Below, in pieces: positions 32,878 to 42,009 of a DNA stretch of 64,000 nt. The position numbers and the translations under genes are program-made. Position 1 is the stretch's first letter; each line of letters opens with the position of its first letter. The stretch comes from Parvularcula marina (GTDB taxonomy: Bacteria > Pseudomonadota > Alphaproteobacteria > Caulobacterales > Parvularculaceae), in the NCBI RefSeq assembly GCF_003399445.1, contig NZ_QUQO01000001.1:2105001-2169000 (forward strand), written 5' to 3'. The notes beneath the pieces were generated by a model. It made no database searches, was not told where the DNA came from, and saw only the letters and a program-made list of their open reading frames with translations.

Positions 32878-33474
32878 TCAGGTCAGGGACCGCGCATAGG
32901 CGAGCAGGAATTTGGCATATTCCCGCGACAGCAGGTTCCAGACTTTGGGCGAGGTCATCCAGCCTTCATCCGGGGCCAGACGGCTAGCCACGGGCACACT
33001 GACGATTGTCAGTTTCGGCGCGGCATGTTTCAGCTCGACGGCGGCGCGCGGCAGATGGAATTCGGACGTCACCAGCACGACCGCTTCATAGCCATGGGCA
33101 ACGGCCCAGTCGCGGGCTTCCAGCGCATTGCCAATCGTCGTCTGGGCGCGGGGGCCAAGATCGACACAGCATTCGATCAGGGTGCGGTCACCGGTGGCGG
33201 CAAGATCGTTCTTGGTCACCTGCGGATGGGTGCCGGAAATCAGGACCCGCTCAGCCAGCCCCGTTTCATAAAGCTTGAGCGCCCGCTCGATCCGCTCCCC
33301 GCTGCCGCCGGTAAAGACGACGATGCCGACCTTGTCGCGGGGGATGCCTTCAAGTGCGCTCATCGCGCGATCCATGTCGAAATTACGCTCGCGCGGCAGC
33401 TGGCCGACAAAGATGAAGAACCCGAGGACGAGGCCAAGGGCTATTCCTGCCAGGAGCTTCACGAAAACACGCAT
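32878..33474 (-). CDS. YdcF/ElyC-like DUF218 protein
   Basis: 198 residues from ATG 33474 (MRVFVKLLAGIALGLV), with one N-terminal membrane helix and a DUF218 domain. Visible blocks are IVVFTGGSGERIERALKLYE, AERVLISGTHP, GPRAQTTIGNALEARDWA and VTSEFHLPRAAVEL. Members include SanA and ElyC, implicated in envelope and undecaprenyl-carrier maintenance. The ORF can be extended to 33606, but the extra part overlaps purF and lacks conservation. It leads a ydcF-plsC-DUF2125 group. Confidence 0.88.
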   Translation of the reverse strand: MRVFVKLLAGIALGLVLGFFIFVGQLPRERNFDMDRAMSALEGIPRDKVGIVVFTGGSGERIERALKLYETGLAERVLISGTHPQVTKNDLAATGDRTLIECCVDLGPRAQTTIGNALEARDWAVAHGYEAVVLVTSEFHLPRAAVELKHAAPKLTIVSVPVASRLAPDEGWMTSPKVWNLLSREYAKFLLAYARSLT

Positions 33475-33544
33475 CGATGAGGGCCGTCCTTGTTCGAGAC
33501 ACCAGCCTAATATGGCAAGCGTCTGATGGCAAAGCCTTCCGGGG

Positions 33545-35080
33545 TTAGCTCGTTTCCGCGAGGAAAGAGAGTTGCTCGACTTTCGCGACCTGTTTGAGGC
33601 GGTCAAGATCGGTCAGCGGGGTCGGATATTTGCCCGTGAAGCAGTGATCCGAATAGGCGGGCCGTTCGGGATCGCGCGGGCCTTTGCCGAAGGCTTCATA
33701 CATCCCGTCGACCGACAGGAAGGCAAGGCTGTCCGCGCCGATATGCTCGCGGATTTCCTCGACGGTGTAGTTCGCCGCCATGAGCTCCTCGCGGCTCGGC
33801 ATATCGATGCCGTAATAGTCCGGCCACAGGATCGGCGGACATGCGATCCGGAAATGGACTTCCTTTGCGCCGGCCCGGCGGAGGAGGCGGGTCAGTTTTT
33901 TCGAGGTCGTGCCGCGCACAATGGAATCATCGATCAGGACAACGCGCTTGCCCTCAACGACGCCCTTATTGGGGGAAAGCTTCCGGGCGACGCCCAGCTC
34001 GCGTAGCTCCTGCGTCGGCTGGATGAAGGTCCGGCCCGCATAGTGGCCCCGGATCAGCGCCATGTCATAGGACTGGTGCGTTTCATTGGCATAGCCGATC
34101 GCCGCCGGCACGCCGCCATCGGGAATTGGGGAGATGACATCCGCCTCGACAGGAGATTCTTTGGCCAGCTGCGCGCCCAGCCGTTTGCGCAACTCATAAA
34201 CGCATTCATCCTCGATGAAGCTGTTGGGGCGCGCAAAATAGATCAGCTCAAAGACGCAAGACCGGGCATGGCTCTGCGGGGGGAAAATCTGGCGGCTCTC
34301 GATCGAGCCATCGGCGCGGCAGATCACCATTTCGCCAGGCTGCACCTCACGGATGAAATCCGCGCCGATCAGGTCAAAGGCGCAGGTTTCGGACGCCAAG
34401 ACAGGGGCATCGCCGAGCTTGCCGAGGACGAGCGGGCGGATACCCACCGGGTCACGCACACCGATCATCGCATCATGCGTCATCGCGATCAGCGCATAGG
34501 CGCCCTCAATGGCGGGCAGACTGTCCATGATCCGTTCAGGGATCGACAGGCGCCGCGATTGCGAGATCAGCTTGACGAAAATCTCGCTGTCCGAGGTCGT
34601 ATGGAAAATGCGCCCCTCACGGATCAGCTGGGTGCGAAGCGTGCGGGCATTGGTCAGATTGCCGTTATGGGCAAGCGCCAGCCCGCCGCGGTCGAGATCT
34701 GCGTAGAAGGGTTGGACATTGCGCAGGCCCGACCCGCCGGTCGTTGAATAGCGCGTGTGTCCGATCCCTGAATTGCCCTTGATCTGGCTGACGACCTTTT
34801 CGGACATGAAATGCGAGCTGACGAGGCCGAGCGCTTTTTCATTATAGAACTGCTCACCGTCAAAGGTGGCGATACCGGCCGCTTCCTGCCCGCGGTGCTG
34901 GAGAGCATGAAGGCCGAGCGCGATGGTGCCGGCCGCATCGCCCGTATGTCCGATCATGCCAAAGACGCCGCATTCCTCATTGAGGGCGCGCGGCAGTTGC
35001 GGGGCACTGATTGCGCGCCGCTGTTCGCGTTCAAGGAAACGGCGCTGGGCCGCAAGAAGGCGGGTATCCTGGCTGGGCAT
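33545..35080 (-). CDS. purF: Amidophosphoribosyltransferase
   Basis: 511 residues. The Ntn glutaminase domain begins at Cys37 (EECGVFGMIG), implying a 36-residue propeptide. HALQHRGQEAAGIAT, TRYSTTGGS and AHNGNLTN follow. The phosphoribosyltransferase domain has the PRPP motif VVLIDDSIVRGTTSKKL. It makes phosphoribosylamine, the first step of purine synthesis. Downstream of cvpA on the same strand, the classical cvpA-purF order. No in-frame start lies at the Cys, so processing is expected. Confidence 0.97.
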   Translation of the reverse strand: MPSQDTRLLAAQRRFLEREQRRAISAPQLPRALNEECGVFGMIGHTGDAAGTIALGLHALQHRGQEAAGIATFDGEQFYNEKALGLVSSHFMSEKVVSQIKGNSGIGHTRYSTTGGSGLRNVQPFYADLDRGGLALAHNGNLTNARTLRTQLIREGRIFHTTSDSEIFVKLISQSRRLSIPERIMDSLPAIEGAYALIAMTHDAMIGVRDPVGIRPLVLGKLGDAPVLASETCAFDLIGADFIREVQPGEMVICRADGSIESRQIFPPQSHARSCVFELIYFARPNSFIEDECVYELRKRLGAQLAKESPVEADVISPIPDGGVPAAIGYANETHQSYDMALIRGHYAGRTFIQPTQELRELGVARKLSPNKGVVEGKRVVLIDDSIVRGTTSKKLTRLLRRAGAKEVHFRIACPPILWPDYYGIDMPSREELMAANYTVEEIREHIGADSLAFLSVDGMYEAFGKGPRDPERPAYSDHCFTGKYPTPLTDLDRLKQVAKVEQLSFLAETS

Positions 35081-35149
35081 TCAGGCCTCCAAAACCGCTA
35101 TCGCCCGAAAAGGGTGGAGAAGCGGCTAAGGCCCTTCCGACCCACGGCT

Positions 35150-35665
35150 CTAGACCGGTTCATTCTGCGGCGATTCGCCGTCTTCTGATTCCGTTTCCGC
35201 CCCGAGGGGCTGAAGCCCCATGCCTTCAAAGAACTCGGCGGCAATGACCACGGGTCCTTTGAGAAGCGAGTTTTCAAGCCAAGCGGGCGGGTTGTCCTCG
35301 TCGAAATAGATATTGAGGGCCAGATACACCAGCCCCAGCAGGAGCCAACCCCTTATGATTCCATAAATAACGCCGCCGATGCGATCCCAGCGCACAGGCT
35401 CCTTGCCCAGATAGCGTCCGAGGACGATCTCAAGGACGATATGCGCGATGATAAAGATGATCAGGAACAGCGTCGCATAGCCCGCGATCTGGCTGAACGT
35501 GCCTTCGCCGAAAAGCGTGCTGAAGCTTTGCCCGAAGAACATGCAGGCCATGACGCCAAAGCCGATGGCGACCAGTGTCACGAGCTCACGGGTGAAGCCC
35601 CGGATCCAGGCAAAGACGCCGGAAAGACCCAGAATGGCCAGAATGAAAAGATCAAACAGGGTCAC
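35150..35665 (-). CDS. cvpA: CvpA family membrane protein
   Basis: 171 residues with four hydrophobic helices (LFDLFILAILGLSGVFAW, LVTLVAIGFGVMACMFF, TLFLIIFIIAHIVLEIV and the IIRGWLLLGLVYLALNI region). The signature after helix 1, IRGFTRELVTL, and DRIGGVIYGIIRG are both present. CvpA was named for colicin V production; its role in envelope stress tolerance is incompletely known. The acidic C-terminal tail (ETESEDGESPQNEPV) is ordinary. It precedes purF. Confidence 0.93.
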   Translation of the reverse strand: MTLFDLFILAILGLSGVFAWIRGFTRELVTLVAIGFGVMACMFFGQSFSTLFGEGTFSQIAGYATLFLIIFIIAHIVLEIVLGRYLGKEPVRWDRIGGVIYGIIRGWLLLGLVYLALNIYFDEDNPPAWLENSLLKGPVVIAAEFFEGMGLQPLGAETESEDGESPQNEPV

Positions 35666-35755
35666 GCTGCCTTACCCGCCGGGAACTTGTTATCCGTAAT
35701 GTCACAATCGGCGCGGCTGGGCCAGCGGGGAATTGCACTTCTCAGGTGTTCAATG

Positions 35756-36802
35756 TCAGGCGGTTTGCAGCTCGCCTGAACGCGCCGCGGTCCGATACGC
35801 ACCTGGTGTCATCCCTGTCTCTTCCTTGAAGGCCCTGTTGAAGGGGCCGATCGAGCCAAAACCGCACTCCATCGCGACCGACAGGATCGATTGGTCTGCA
35901 TGGTGCTCATCACCCAGCATGGCTTTGGCTTGCCCAATGCGATGGTGATTGATCAGCCTGTTGAAGTTCGGATAGCCGAGCGCCCCGGTGATCGCTTGGC
36001 TGACTTTATAGTCTGGCTCGCCCAGCACGGCGGCAAGATCAGCCACCTTGATCTCAGGATTGGTGAAGAGCTGCTCGCCCTCGAGATGCTGGGTGATCCG
36101 CGCGCCGAGCCGGTGATCGGCCTCAAGCGGTGTGCGCCGGGACTGCTGGCGGGAAGAGCCTGCCGGGAGCGGATGGAACAGCCGATAGCGGACCGCGATG
36201 CTTGCGCCAGCGACCGCAAAGACCGCGCAGGTGACCTTGATGACCATTGAATCAAGGACGGTGAATTCGGCGACCTCGCGCTGCAGAACGACGGCGGCGG
36301 TAAAGAGGAGCGCATAGCCCGCCACGAACCTCTTGCGGAAAGTCCGCTCTTCGGCGGGCAGGTTCTTGCGCAGGCCTTCCAGCGGTTCAAACAGCGGCAG
36401 AAGGAGGACCGTCGAGCTGATCAGCGTGAAGATGTTCGAGACGATGCCGGTCACCATGTTGGCCGGGGCATCGGCGTTCAGGTCGAGCACAAACCCTGTG
36501 AGGTAAAGAACGACGACCAGAACGACCGGCCATCGCCCGCCATCGGGGCGGAAAAGCGAGCGGGTCAACAGCCAGGCAATCCCGCAGGTCGCGCTGCAAG
36601 CAAAAGTGAAGATGGGCAGGAGCGGGCCGAGATGCTCTCCCGCTGCCGCGACAAGGCAGAAGCTGAAAACGCCCGTCACGAACAACGCCCAATAGATCAG
36701 GACCGGATGGGCGGCCAGTTTTTGCCGCGACGTCCCTAGAAAAGAGAGGGCCAGTCCGGCGGTCAGGATCGGGGCTGCCATGATGGCCTGTGTCGCGCTC
36801 AT
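35756..36802 (-). CDS. Membrane-bound AraC family regulator
   Basis: 348 residues: an N-terminal membrane domain with about six or seven hydrophobic helices (1-215) and a C-terminal AraC HTH (about 245-345, with FNRLINHHRIGQAKAML, ILSVAMECGFGSIGPFNRAF and KEETGMTPGAYR). It is a one-component regulator whose sensor part lies in the membrane, so it must bind DNA while anchored. Divergent from the DUF2306 gene across 183 bp, its likeliest target. The ligand is unknown. Confidence 0.9.
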   Translation of the reverse strand: MSATQAIMAAPILTAGLALSFLGTSRQKLAAHPVLIYWALFVTGVFSFCLVAAAGEHLGPLLPIFTFACSATCGIAWLLTRSLFRPDGGRWPVVLVVVLYLTGFVLDLNADAPANMVTGIVSNIFTLISSTVLLLPLFEPLEGLRKNLPAEERTFRKRFVAGYALLFTAAVVLQREVAEFTVLDSMVIKVTCAVFAVAGASIAVRYRLFHPLPAGSSRQQSRRTPLEADHRLGARITQHLEGEQLFTNPEIKVADLAAVLGEPDYKVSQAITGALGYPNFNRLINHHRIGQAKAMLGDEHHADQSILSVAMECGFGSIGPFNRAFKEETGMTPGAYRTAARSGELQTA

Positions 36803-36985
36803 TGCGTGCTTCTTCCTCTTCCCGGCAGTTCTTCTAACTTAGGTCCGGCCCAGACCAAAATCGATGCCGGAAATCCCCAAAAAACAATGGCCGATTTCCA
36901 AATCAGCGAGACGAGAGCCGCTCATCCTTCTCATTCCTGACCCTACAGCGCGCGAAACTCGCCGGTCAGATGAAAGGATTTCTGG

Positions 36986-37801
36986 ATGCAACCCCCTCGC
37001 CATCAACTGTCCGCCCGCCTGCCCGGCAAGGCCCTCAAAACTTCTGGCGTCATTTGGTACCTAACGGCGGCAGCGGGGCAGCTCGCCTTCATCTATTATA
37101 TCCTCGTTTATTATGGCGGCCGGACGGCGCGCGGCGAATATGCGGCGTGGAACGACCGGCCGATTATCATGGGCTATGCCGAGGGTGACCTTCTCGGCAA
37201 CATCATGTTCGCCCTTCATGTCCTCCTTGCCGCCGTCATCACCTTTGGCGGGTTGATGCAGCTGATCCCGCCATTGCGGCGGCGGTTCCCCGCTCTTCAC
37301 CGCTGGAATGGGCGGCTCTTCATGGCGCTTGCCGTTTTCATGGCGATCGGGGGGATATGGCTGGTTTGGGGCAGGGGGGCCTTTCTCTCAGTTTCTTCCG
37401 GCATCCCGACGACTATCAACGGCATTCTCATCCTGATCTTCGCAGGTATCGCGCTGCGCTATGCGATCCGGCGCCAGATCGATCAACATCGTCAATGGGC
37501 GATGCGGCTCTTCATGGCGGTCAACGGGGTCTGGTTTTTTCGGGTGATGATCATGGCATGGATCATCGGCAATCAGGGGCCGCGCGGGATGAACTCGACG
37601 CTTTCAGGTCCTGCCGATTTTGCGATCTCTTACGGCTCGTTTCTGCTGCCACTTCTCGGGCTTGAGATCTATTTTGCCGCAACACGCAGCCAGAGCGCGG
37701 GCGCCAAGCTCGCGGCGGCGGGGTTCGTCCTTCTGATGTCAGCGCTGATGGCGCTCGGCATCTTCGGGACCATCACCCGCATGTGGGGGCCATATCTCTG
37801 A
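36986..37801 (+). CDS. DUF2306 family membrane protein
   Basis: 271 residues with about seven hydrophobic segments. The block LHVLLAAVITFGGLMQLIPP, then FPALHRWNGRLF and RRQIDQHRQWAMRLFM, is typical of DUF2306. Conserved histidines at helix ends hint at heme or metal binding, but this is not established. ATG 36986 has AAAGGA upstream. It ends 5 bp from the convergent response-regulator stop. Possible target of the divergent AraC regulator. Confidence 0.85.
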   Translation: MQPPRHQLSARLPGKALKTSGVIWYLTAAAGQLAFIYYILVYYGGRTARGEYAAWNDRPIIMGYAEGDLLGNIMFALHVLLAAVITFGGLMQLIPPLRRRFPALHRWNGRLFMALAVFMAIGGIWLVWGRGAFLSVSSGIPTTINGILILIFAGIALRYAIRRQIDQHRQWAMRLFMAVNGVWFFRVMIMAWIIGNQGPRGMNSTLSGPADFAISYGSFLLPLLGLEIYFAATRSQSAGAKLAAAGFVLLMSALMALGIFGTITRMWGPYL

Positions 37802-37806
37802 GGCGA

Positions 37807-38280
37807 TCAGGAGCGAGGCGGGTCATTCCAGGATAAGCGATCCTCAATGGCCCGCCTCAGCTCGAAAAAAGCGAAAGGCTTTTGTACCCGAACTTCAAGC
37901 CGGTATTTCTTGGGCAGGTCATTCTCGGCATAGCCGGTGACAAAGACGAACGGAATTTTCTTCTCGTTCAGTTCATCCGCGAGCGGATAGGCCATGGTGC
38001 GGTCAAGATTGATATCGAGCACGGCAAGGTCGAAATCCTCGCGGTCGGCGGCAGCCATTGCCTTTTCCAGATTGAGAAACGGCCCGACGGTATCGCAGCC
38101 AAAGGATTGAAGGGCCTCTTCGACTTCGAGCGCGACGAAGAACTCATCCTCAACGATCAGTACCCGTTTGCCAGCCAGTCTGCCGGCTTTGCCATCTCCG
38201 GTTCCGTGTCGAGGCCCTCCAGCCATGTCGTTTCCCGAGGAGTAGTGGACTTGTGAAGTGCGGATTCTACGCTCTGCCAT
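37807..38280 (-). CDS. Single-domain response regulator
   Basis: 157 residues from ATG 38280 (139 from ATG 38226, also possible). A receiver domain starts near residue 38 (KRVLIVEDEFFVA). Phospho-acceptor Asp89 is in LAVLDINLD, the Thr/Lys switch is FVTGYAEN and VQKPF. No output domain follows, so it acts by protein contact or as a phosphate sink. Its start lies 6 bp after the stop of the HWE kinase, which is its likely partner. Confidence 0.9.
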   Translation of the reverse strand: MAERRIRTSQVHYSSGNDMAGGPRHGTGDGKAGRLAGKRVLIVEDEFFVALEVEEALQSFGCDTVGPFLNLEKAMAAADREDFDLAVLDINLDRTMAYPLADELNEKKIPFVFVTGYAENDLPKKYRLEVRVQKPFAFFELRRAIEDRLSWNDPPRS

Positions 38281-38286
38281 TTTAAT

Positions 38287-39339
38287 TTATTGCCCCGCTC
38301 GTATGACGGAGATGTCAGTCGGTACTGCGATATTGCAGGTCACTCCATCAGGAAAAAAATTCAGCTTAACTGTTCCGTGCAGGTCGTAAGGGACACCGCG
38401 TTCAAGCAGCATGTGCCCGAACCCGCGGCGCGTAGGCGGCTCGACCGCAGGGCCGCCAGACTCTGTCCATTGAATGGCCAAAAGCTCATTGTCGTCAGAA
38501 ACATCCCAGTTGACCGCCACCTTCCCCTCATCAACCGATAGGGCGCCATATTTAGCGGCATTGGTGGCAAGCTCGTGAAATGCCATGCCCAGCGTGATCG
38601 CCCCTTTGGGCGTCAGATTGATGTCGGGGCCATGCAGAGAAAGATTCTCAGCCTTGTCATTTCTGTACGGAGAAATCTCATCTTCGATCGTGCTGCGAAG
38701 GTCTGCGCCGGTCCATTTGGATTCTGCCAGTCTGTTATGGGTATGGGCGAGCCCGCGGATGCGCCCCTCAAAGGATTTGCGTCCCGCCGCGTAAGAAGCA
38801 TCTTCATGAAAGCTGCGCTGGGCAACGGAGATGACAGTTGCGAGCGTGTTCTTCACCCGGTGGCTTAGTTCGGCGATCAAGAGGTCGCGCTTCTCCTCGG
38901 ATTCCTTGCGCTCGGAGATATCGCGGACGATCCCGGTAAAGAGCCTGCGTTCGCCCAGCCGGAATTCACTGATGGACAGGTCGGCAGGGAAGGTCGATCC
39001 ATCCTTCCGTTGACCAACGACTTCACGGCCGATGCCGATAATCTTCTTCTCGCCTGTGTCGCGATAATGCTTCAGATACTGATCATGATGATCCTGATAA
39101 GGTTCAGGCATCAGCATTTTGACATTAGCACCGATCATCTCGTGATCGTCATAGCCGAACAGATTCAGGGCCGCGGGATTGAGGGATTCGATCGTGCCTT
39201 CTTCGCTGATCGTAATGACACCATCCAGCGCGTGATCAAGAATAGCCCGTAGGCGGACTTCACTCTCCGCAACATCCTGTCGGTGGGGCCCGGCCGGATT
39301 TTCGGGCGCGGGTTCCGCTGTGAGTGTCCTCTCAGTCAT
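38287..39339 (-). CDS. HWE histidine kinase with FixL-like PAS domain
   Basis: 350 residues from ATG 39339, with no membrane segment. A PAS domain (about 28-142) is followed by an HWE kinase core: phospho-acceptor His160 in AELSHRVKNTLATV, HELATNAAKYGALS and WTESGG. The PAS part resembles FixL: His85 (HHDQY) and Arg105 (IIGIGR) lie 20 residues apart, as heme ligand His200 and Arg220 do in B. japonicum FixL. Ile100, Leu121 and Ile123 match its distal hydrophobic pocket. A soluble oxygen- or redox-sensing kinase is inferred; it would phosphorylate the adjacent receiver protein. The extension to ATG 39438 is unlikely. Confidence 0.9.
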   Translation of the reverse strand: MTERTLTAEPAPENPAGPHRQDVAESEVRLRAILDHALDGVITISEEGTIESLNPAALNLFGYDDHEMIGANVKMLMPEPYQDHHDQYLKHYRDTGEKKIIGIGREVVGQRKDGSTFPADLSISEFRLGERRLFTGIVRDISERKESEEKRDLLIAELSHRVKNTLATVISVAQRSFHEDASYAAGRKSFEGRIRGLAHTHNRLAESKWTGADLRSTIEDEISPYRNDKAENLSLHGPDINLTPKGAITLGMAFHELATNAAKYGALSVDEGKVAVNWDVSDDNELLAIQWTESGGPAVEPPTRRGFGHMLLERGVPYDLHGTVKLNFFPDGVTCNIAVPTDISVIRAGQ

Positions 39340-39477
39340 GCAGCTCACTCTCTCAGAGCCGTCGCGGCAAATACAACCATCACGTGGTGAAGTGTCGCCG
39401 CCTCCCGCTATATAGGTGTGCGCTGGGGGGTCATGCAAACCCTTTCTCAGATTGGGGAATTTGGAAATCTGGGAGGA

Positions 39478-40845
39478 TCAGGCGAGGCTTTTGACGTAAG
39501 CGACGACATCGGCGGCCTGCTCGACCCGGCGGCGCGAAGTCGCCTTGTCGCCATCCGCGCCATTCGGGCAGAGGATTTTCTCAAAGCCAAGTTTTCTCGC
39601 TTCCGCCATCCGGGTGTCCATCTGCGGCACGGCGCGGACAGCGCCCGACAGGCCGATCTCCCCGAATATCGCGAGTTTCTCCGGCAACGGCGTATCGAGC
39701 CGTGAGGAGAGAAGGGCGGCGACCGCCGCCAGATCCGCGGCGGGTTCTGAAATCCGCAAACCCCCTGCGACATTCAGAAAGACATCATGCCGGCCGAAAT
39801 CCATGCCGCATCTTGTATCGAGCACGGCGAGCAGCATGGAGAGCCTTGCCGAATCCCATCCCACCACGGCCCGGCGCGGGGCGCCCAGAGTCGACGGGCT
39901 GACTAGCGCCTGAAATTCACAAAGGAGGGGCCGCGTCCCCTCGATCCCGGCAAAGATCGCCGCGCCCGTCGCGGGCTCGCCGCCTTCACCAAGGAACAAA
40001 GCGGAGGGGTTCGGGACTTCTTTCAGGCCCCCGCCGGTCATCTCGAAAATGCCGATTTCATGGGCCGCGCCAAAGCGATTCTTGACCGCCCTCAGAATAC
40101 GGAAGGATCGGCCGGTCTCGGCCTCGAAATAAAGGACCGCATCGACGAGGTGCTCAACGACGCGCGGGCCCGCCAGCTGGCCGTCTTTGGTGACATGCCC
40201 GACAAGGATAAGGACGCAGCCTGTGTTCTTGGCGAACCGGACCAGCTCCTGCGCGCAGGAGCGCACCTGCGTCACCGTGCCGGGCGCGGCGGGCAGGCTG
40301 TCCGACCACAGGGTCTGGATCGAATCGATGATGACGGCCTGCGGCTTTTCGGCCTTCAGCGTGGCGAGGATATCGCGCATCGACGTGCCGGTGGCGAGCG
40401 ACATGGGCGATTTGGTCAGGCCCAGCCGCCTTGCCCGCATGCGGATCTGGGCGGTGGCTTCCTCGCCGGAGAGATAAAGCGTCCGTGTACCGCGTTCGGC
40501 AAGGCCGGTCGCGATCTGCAGCAGCAAGGTCGATTTGCCGACGCCGGGGTCACCGCCGATCAGGAGCGCGCCGCCGGGGACCAGCCCGCCGCCGACCGCG
40601 CGGTCGAATTCGGCATTCCCCGTGGGCAGTCGCGCTTCGGCCTTCACATCGCCGTCGAGCGTTTCAAGCTCAATCGCGCGGCCCTTGCTGGCCGCTGCGC
40701 TGGCCGACAGGCTGCCGGGCGGGGCGCTGGCGCCTTCCTCGATCTCGATCGAGTTCCATGATCCGCAGGCGTCGCACCGTCCGGCCCATTTGGCATAGAC
40801 GGCACCGCAGGACTGGCAGACATAGGTGTCAGTGGCGCGGGCCAT
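39478..40845 (-). CDS. radA: DNA repair protein RadA
   Basis: 455 residues from ATG 40845 (AAGGA six bases upstream). C4 zinc finger (CQSCGAVYAKWAGRCDACG), RecA-like ATPase with Walker A GDPGVGKSTLL, the RadA signature KNRFG, and a C-terminal Lon-protease-like domain (VFLNVAGGLRISEPAADLA). It helps branch migration and recombination intermediates. The open frame continues to 41250, but that 135-residue extension overlaps the M48 gene and has no family match. Confidence 0.97.
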   Translation of the reverse strand: MARATDTYVCQSCGAVYAKWAGRCDACGSWNSIEIEEGASAPPGSLSASAAASKGRAIELETLDGDVKAEARLPTGNAEFDRAVGGGLVPGGALLIGGDPGVGKSTLLLQIATGLAERGTRTLYLSGEEATAQIRMRARRLGLTKSPMSLATGTSMRDILATLKAEKPQAVIIDSIQTLWSDSLPAAPGTVTQVRSCAQELVRFAKNTGCVLILVGHVTKDGQLAGPRVVEHLVDAVLYFEAETGRSFRILRAVKNRFGAAHEIGIFEMTGGGLKEVPNPSALFLGEGGEPATGAAIFAGIEGTRPLLCEFQALVSPSTLGAPRRAVVGWDSARLSMLLAVLDTRCGMDFGRHDVFLNVAGGLRISEPAADLAAVAALLSSRLDTPLPEKLAIFGEIGLSGAVRAVPQMDTRMAEARKLGFEKILCPNGADGDKATSRRRVEQAADVVAYVKSLA

Positions 40846-40923
40846 GGAATTCCTTTTCTTTCGGCTCCCTAATCCTGAGGAGCAAGCATTTAGCTTCGGC
40901 GCATTCTCCTCTAGCATCGGGGA

Positions 40924-42009
40924 ATGCGGTTCTGTTCTGTTCTCCTTCTCATGTTTCTTGGCGCCTGTGCCAGTCCCGACTTTGCGGCGCCCTCGCTGGA
41001 CGAGGCGGTGGTCGCCGCAGAGCGCAAGGCGGCGATTGAGGACGCGATGGAGACGGCGCTGAGCCGCCGCGCGCGGGTCTATGACCTCTCCTGGCCGATC
41101 CTCACCGCGAATACAGAGCTCTGCCCCAAAGTGCGGCCCTCCCTCGGCACGGTGCTGGCGGACCGCAAACAGCTTGCGCGGCTGGCGGGCGGCTTGCGCG
41201 AGAAGGAGCTCGACTTCATCGGCGTGCCTGATGAGCTGACCATCATGCATGTCATGGCGGGCAGCCCGGCGGATCGGGCCGGCATCCCCTCCGGCGCGCG
41301 GCTTATCGCGGTGGAGGGCGAGGCGGTCGAGGAGCCCAAAGACGCGGCCGACAAGATCCGGGAGCGGACAAAGGAAGAGGAGCCCGTCACCCTGACCATC
41401 GCCGATGGGGCGGGCAGGCGTGATGTCACGCTCTCGGGCGTTGAGCGCTGCGATTACGCGGTGAAGATTTCAACCAGCCAGGCGATCAACGCCCATGCCT
41501 ATTCGGGCGACATCGTCATCTATACCGGCGTCATCCGCTCGCTGGAGGATGAAGCCCTGCGCTATCTGATCTCCCATGAGGCCGCGCATCTGATCGCTGA
41601 GCACCGCGCCAAATATATCCGTAATGTGACGGTTTCAGGTGCGGTCATCACCGGCCCCGTCCTTTATGTGGCAGGCGGGCTGGCCGACCGGCTGGCCGGT
41701 GCCGCCGATGAGCCGCCCGATATTTCCTATCGCGCGCGGGCGCTGCGCTTTCTTGCCCCCTGGGCGGAAGAGTTCGAAGCGGAAGCCGATTATCTGGGGC
41801 TTTATCTTTTTGCGCGGGCGGGCGGTGACTTGCATGCGGCGGGCGATGTCTTTCATGTCTTCAGCCGGGAGACGCCGGCGGCGATCTATGCGCGCTCGAC
41901 CCATCCTTTGACGCCGGAGCGGCTCGCAAGGCTCCGCGCTGCGATAGACGAGATCGAGGCCAAAGAGGCCGCAGGAGAAGACCTCATGCCGGAACGGGTG
42001 GAGAAATGA
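40924..42009 (+). CDS. M48 metalloprotease lipoprotein with PDZ domain
   Basis: 361 residues. Lipoprotein signal (LLLMFLGAC, Cys15). A PDZ domain spans about 95-170 (VMAGSPADRAGIPSGARLIAV). The protease core carries HEAAH (218-222) and a third ligand Glu in FEAEADYLGLY. Domain order is lipobox, PDZ, protease, unlike the TPR-ended BepA. It probably acts on envelope proteins from the periplasmic face. It overlaps the next gene by ATGA, so is co-translated with the GT39 gene. Divergent from radA. Confidence 0.88.
   Translation: MRFCSVLLLMFLGACASPDFAAPSLDEAVVAAERKAAIEDAMETALSRRARVYDLSWPILTANTELCPKVRPSLGTVLADRKQLARLAGGLREKELDFIGVPDELTIMHVMAGSPADRAGIPSGARLIAVEGEAVEEPKDAADKIRERTKEEEPVTLTIADGAGRRDVTLSGVERCDYAVKISTSQAINAHAYSGDIVIYTGVIRSLEDEALRYLISHEAAHLIAEHRAKYIRNVTVSGAVITGPVLYVAGGLADRLAGAADEPPDISYRARALRFLAPWAEEFEAEADYLGLYLFARAGGDLHAAGDVFHVFSRETPAAIYARSTHPLTPERLARLRAAIDEIEAKEAAGEDLMPERVEK

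Noticed and set aside
40846-41250. N-terminal extension of RadA by 135 residues
   Set aside because: The RadA family begins at the zinc finger right after ATG 40845, which has a ribosome site. The extension runs antisense to the M48 lipoprotein start.
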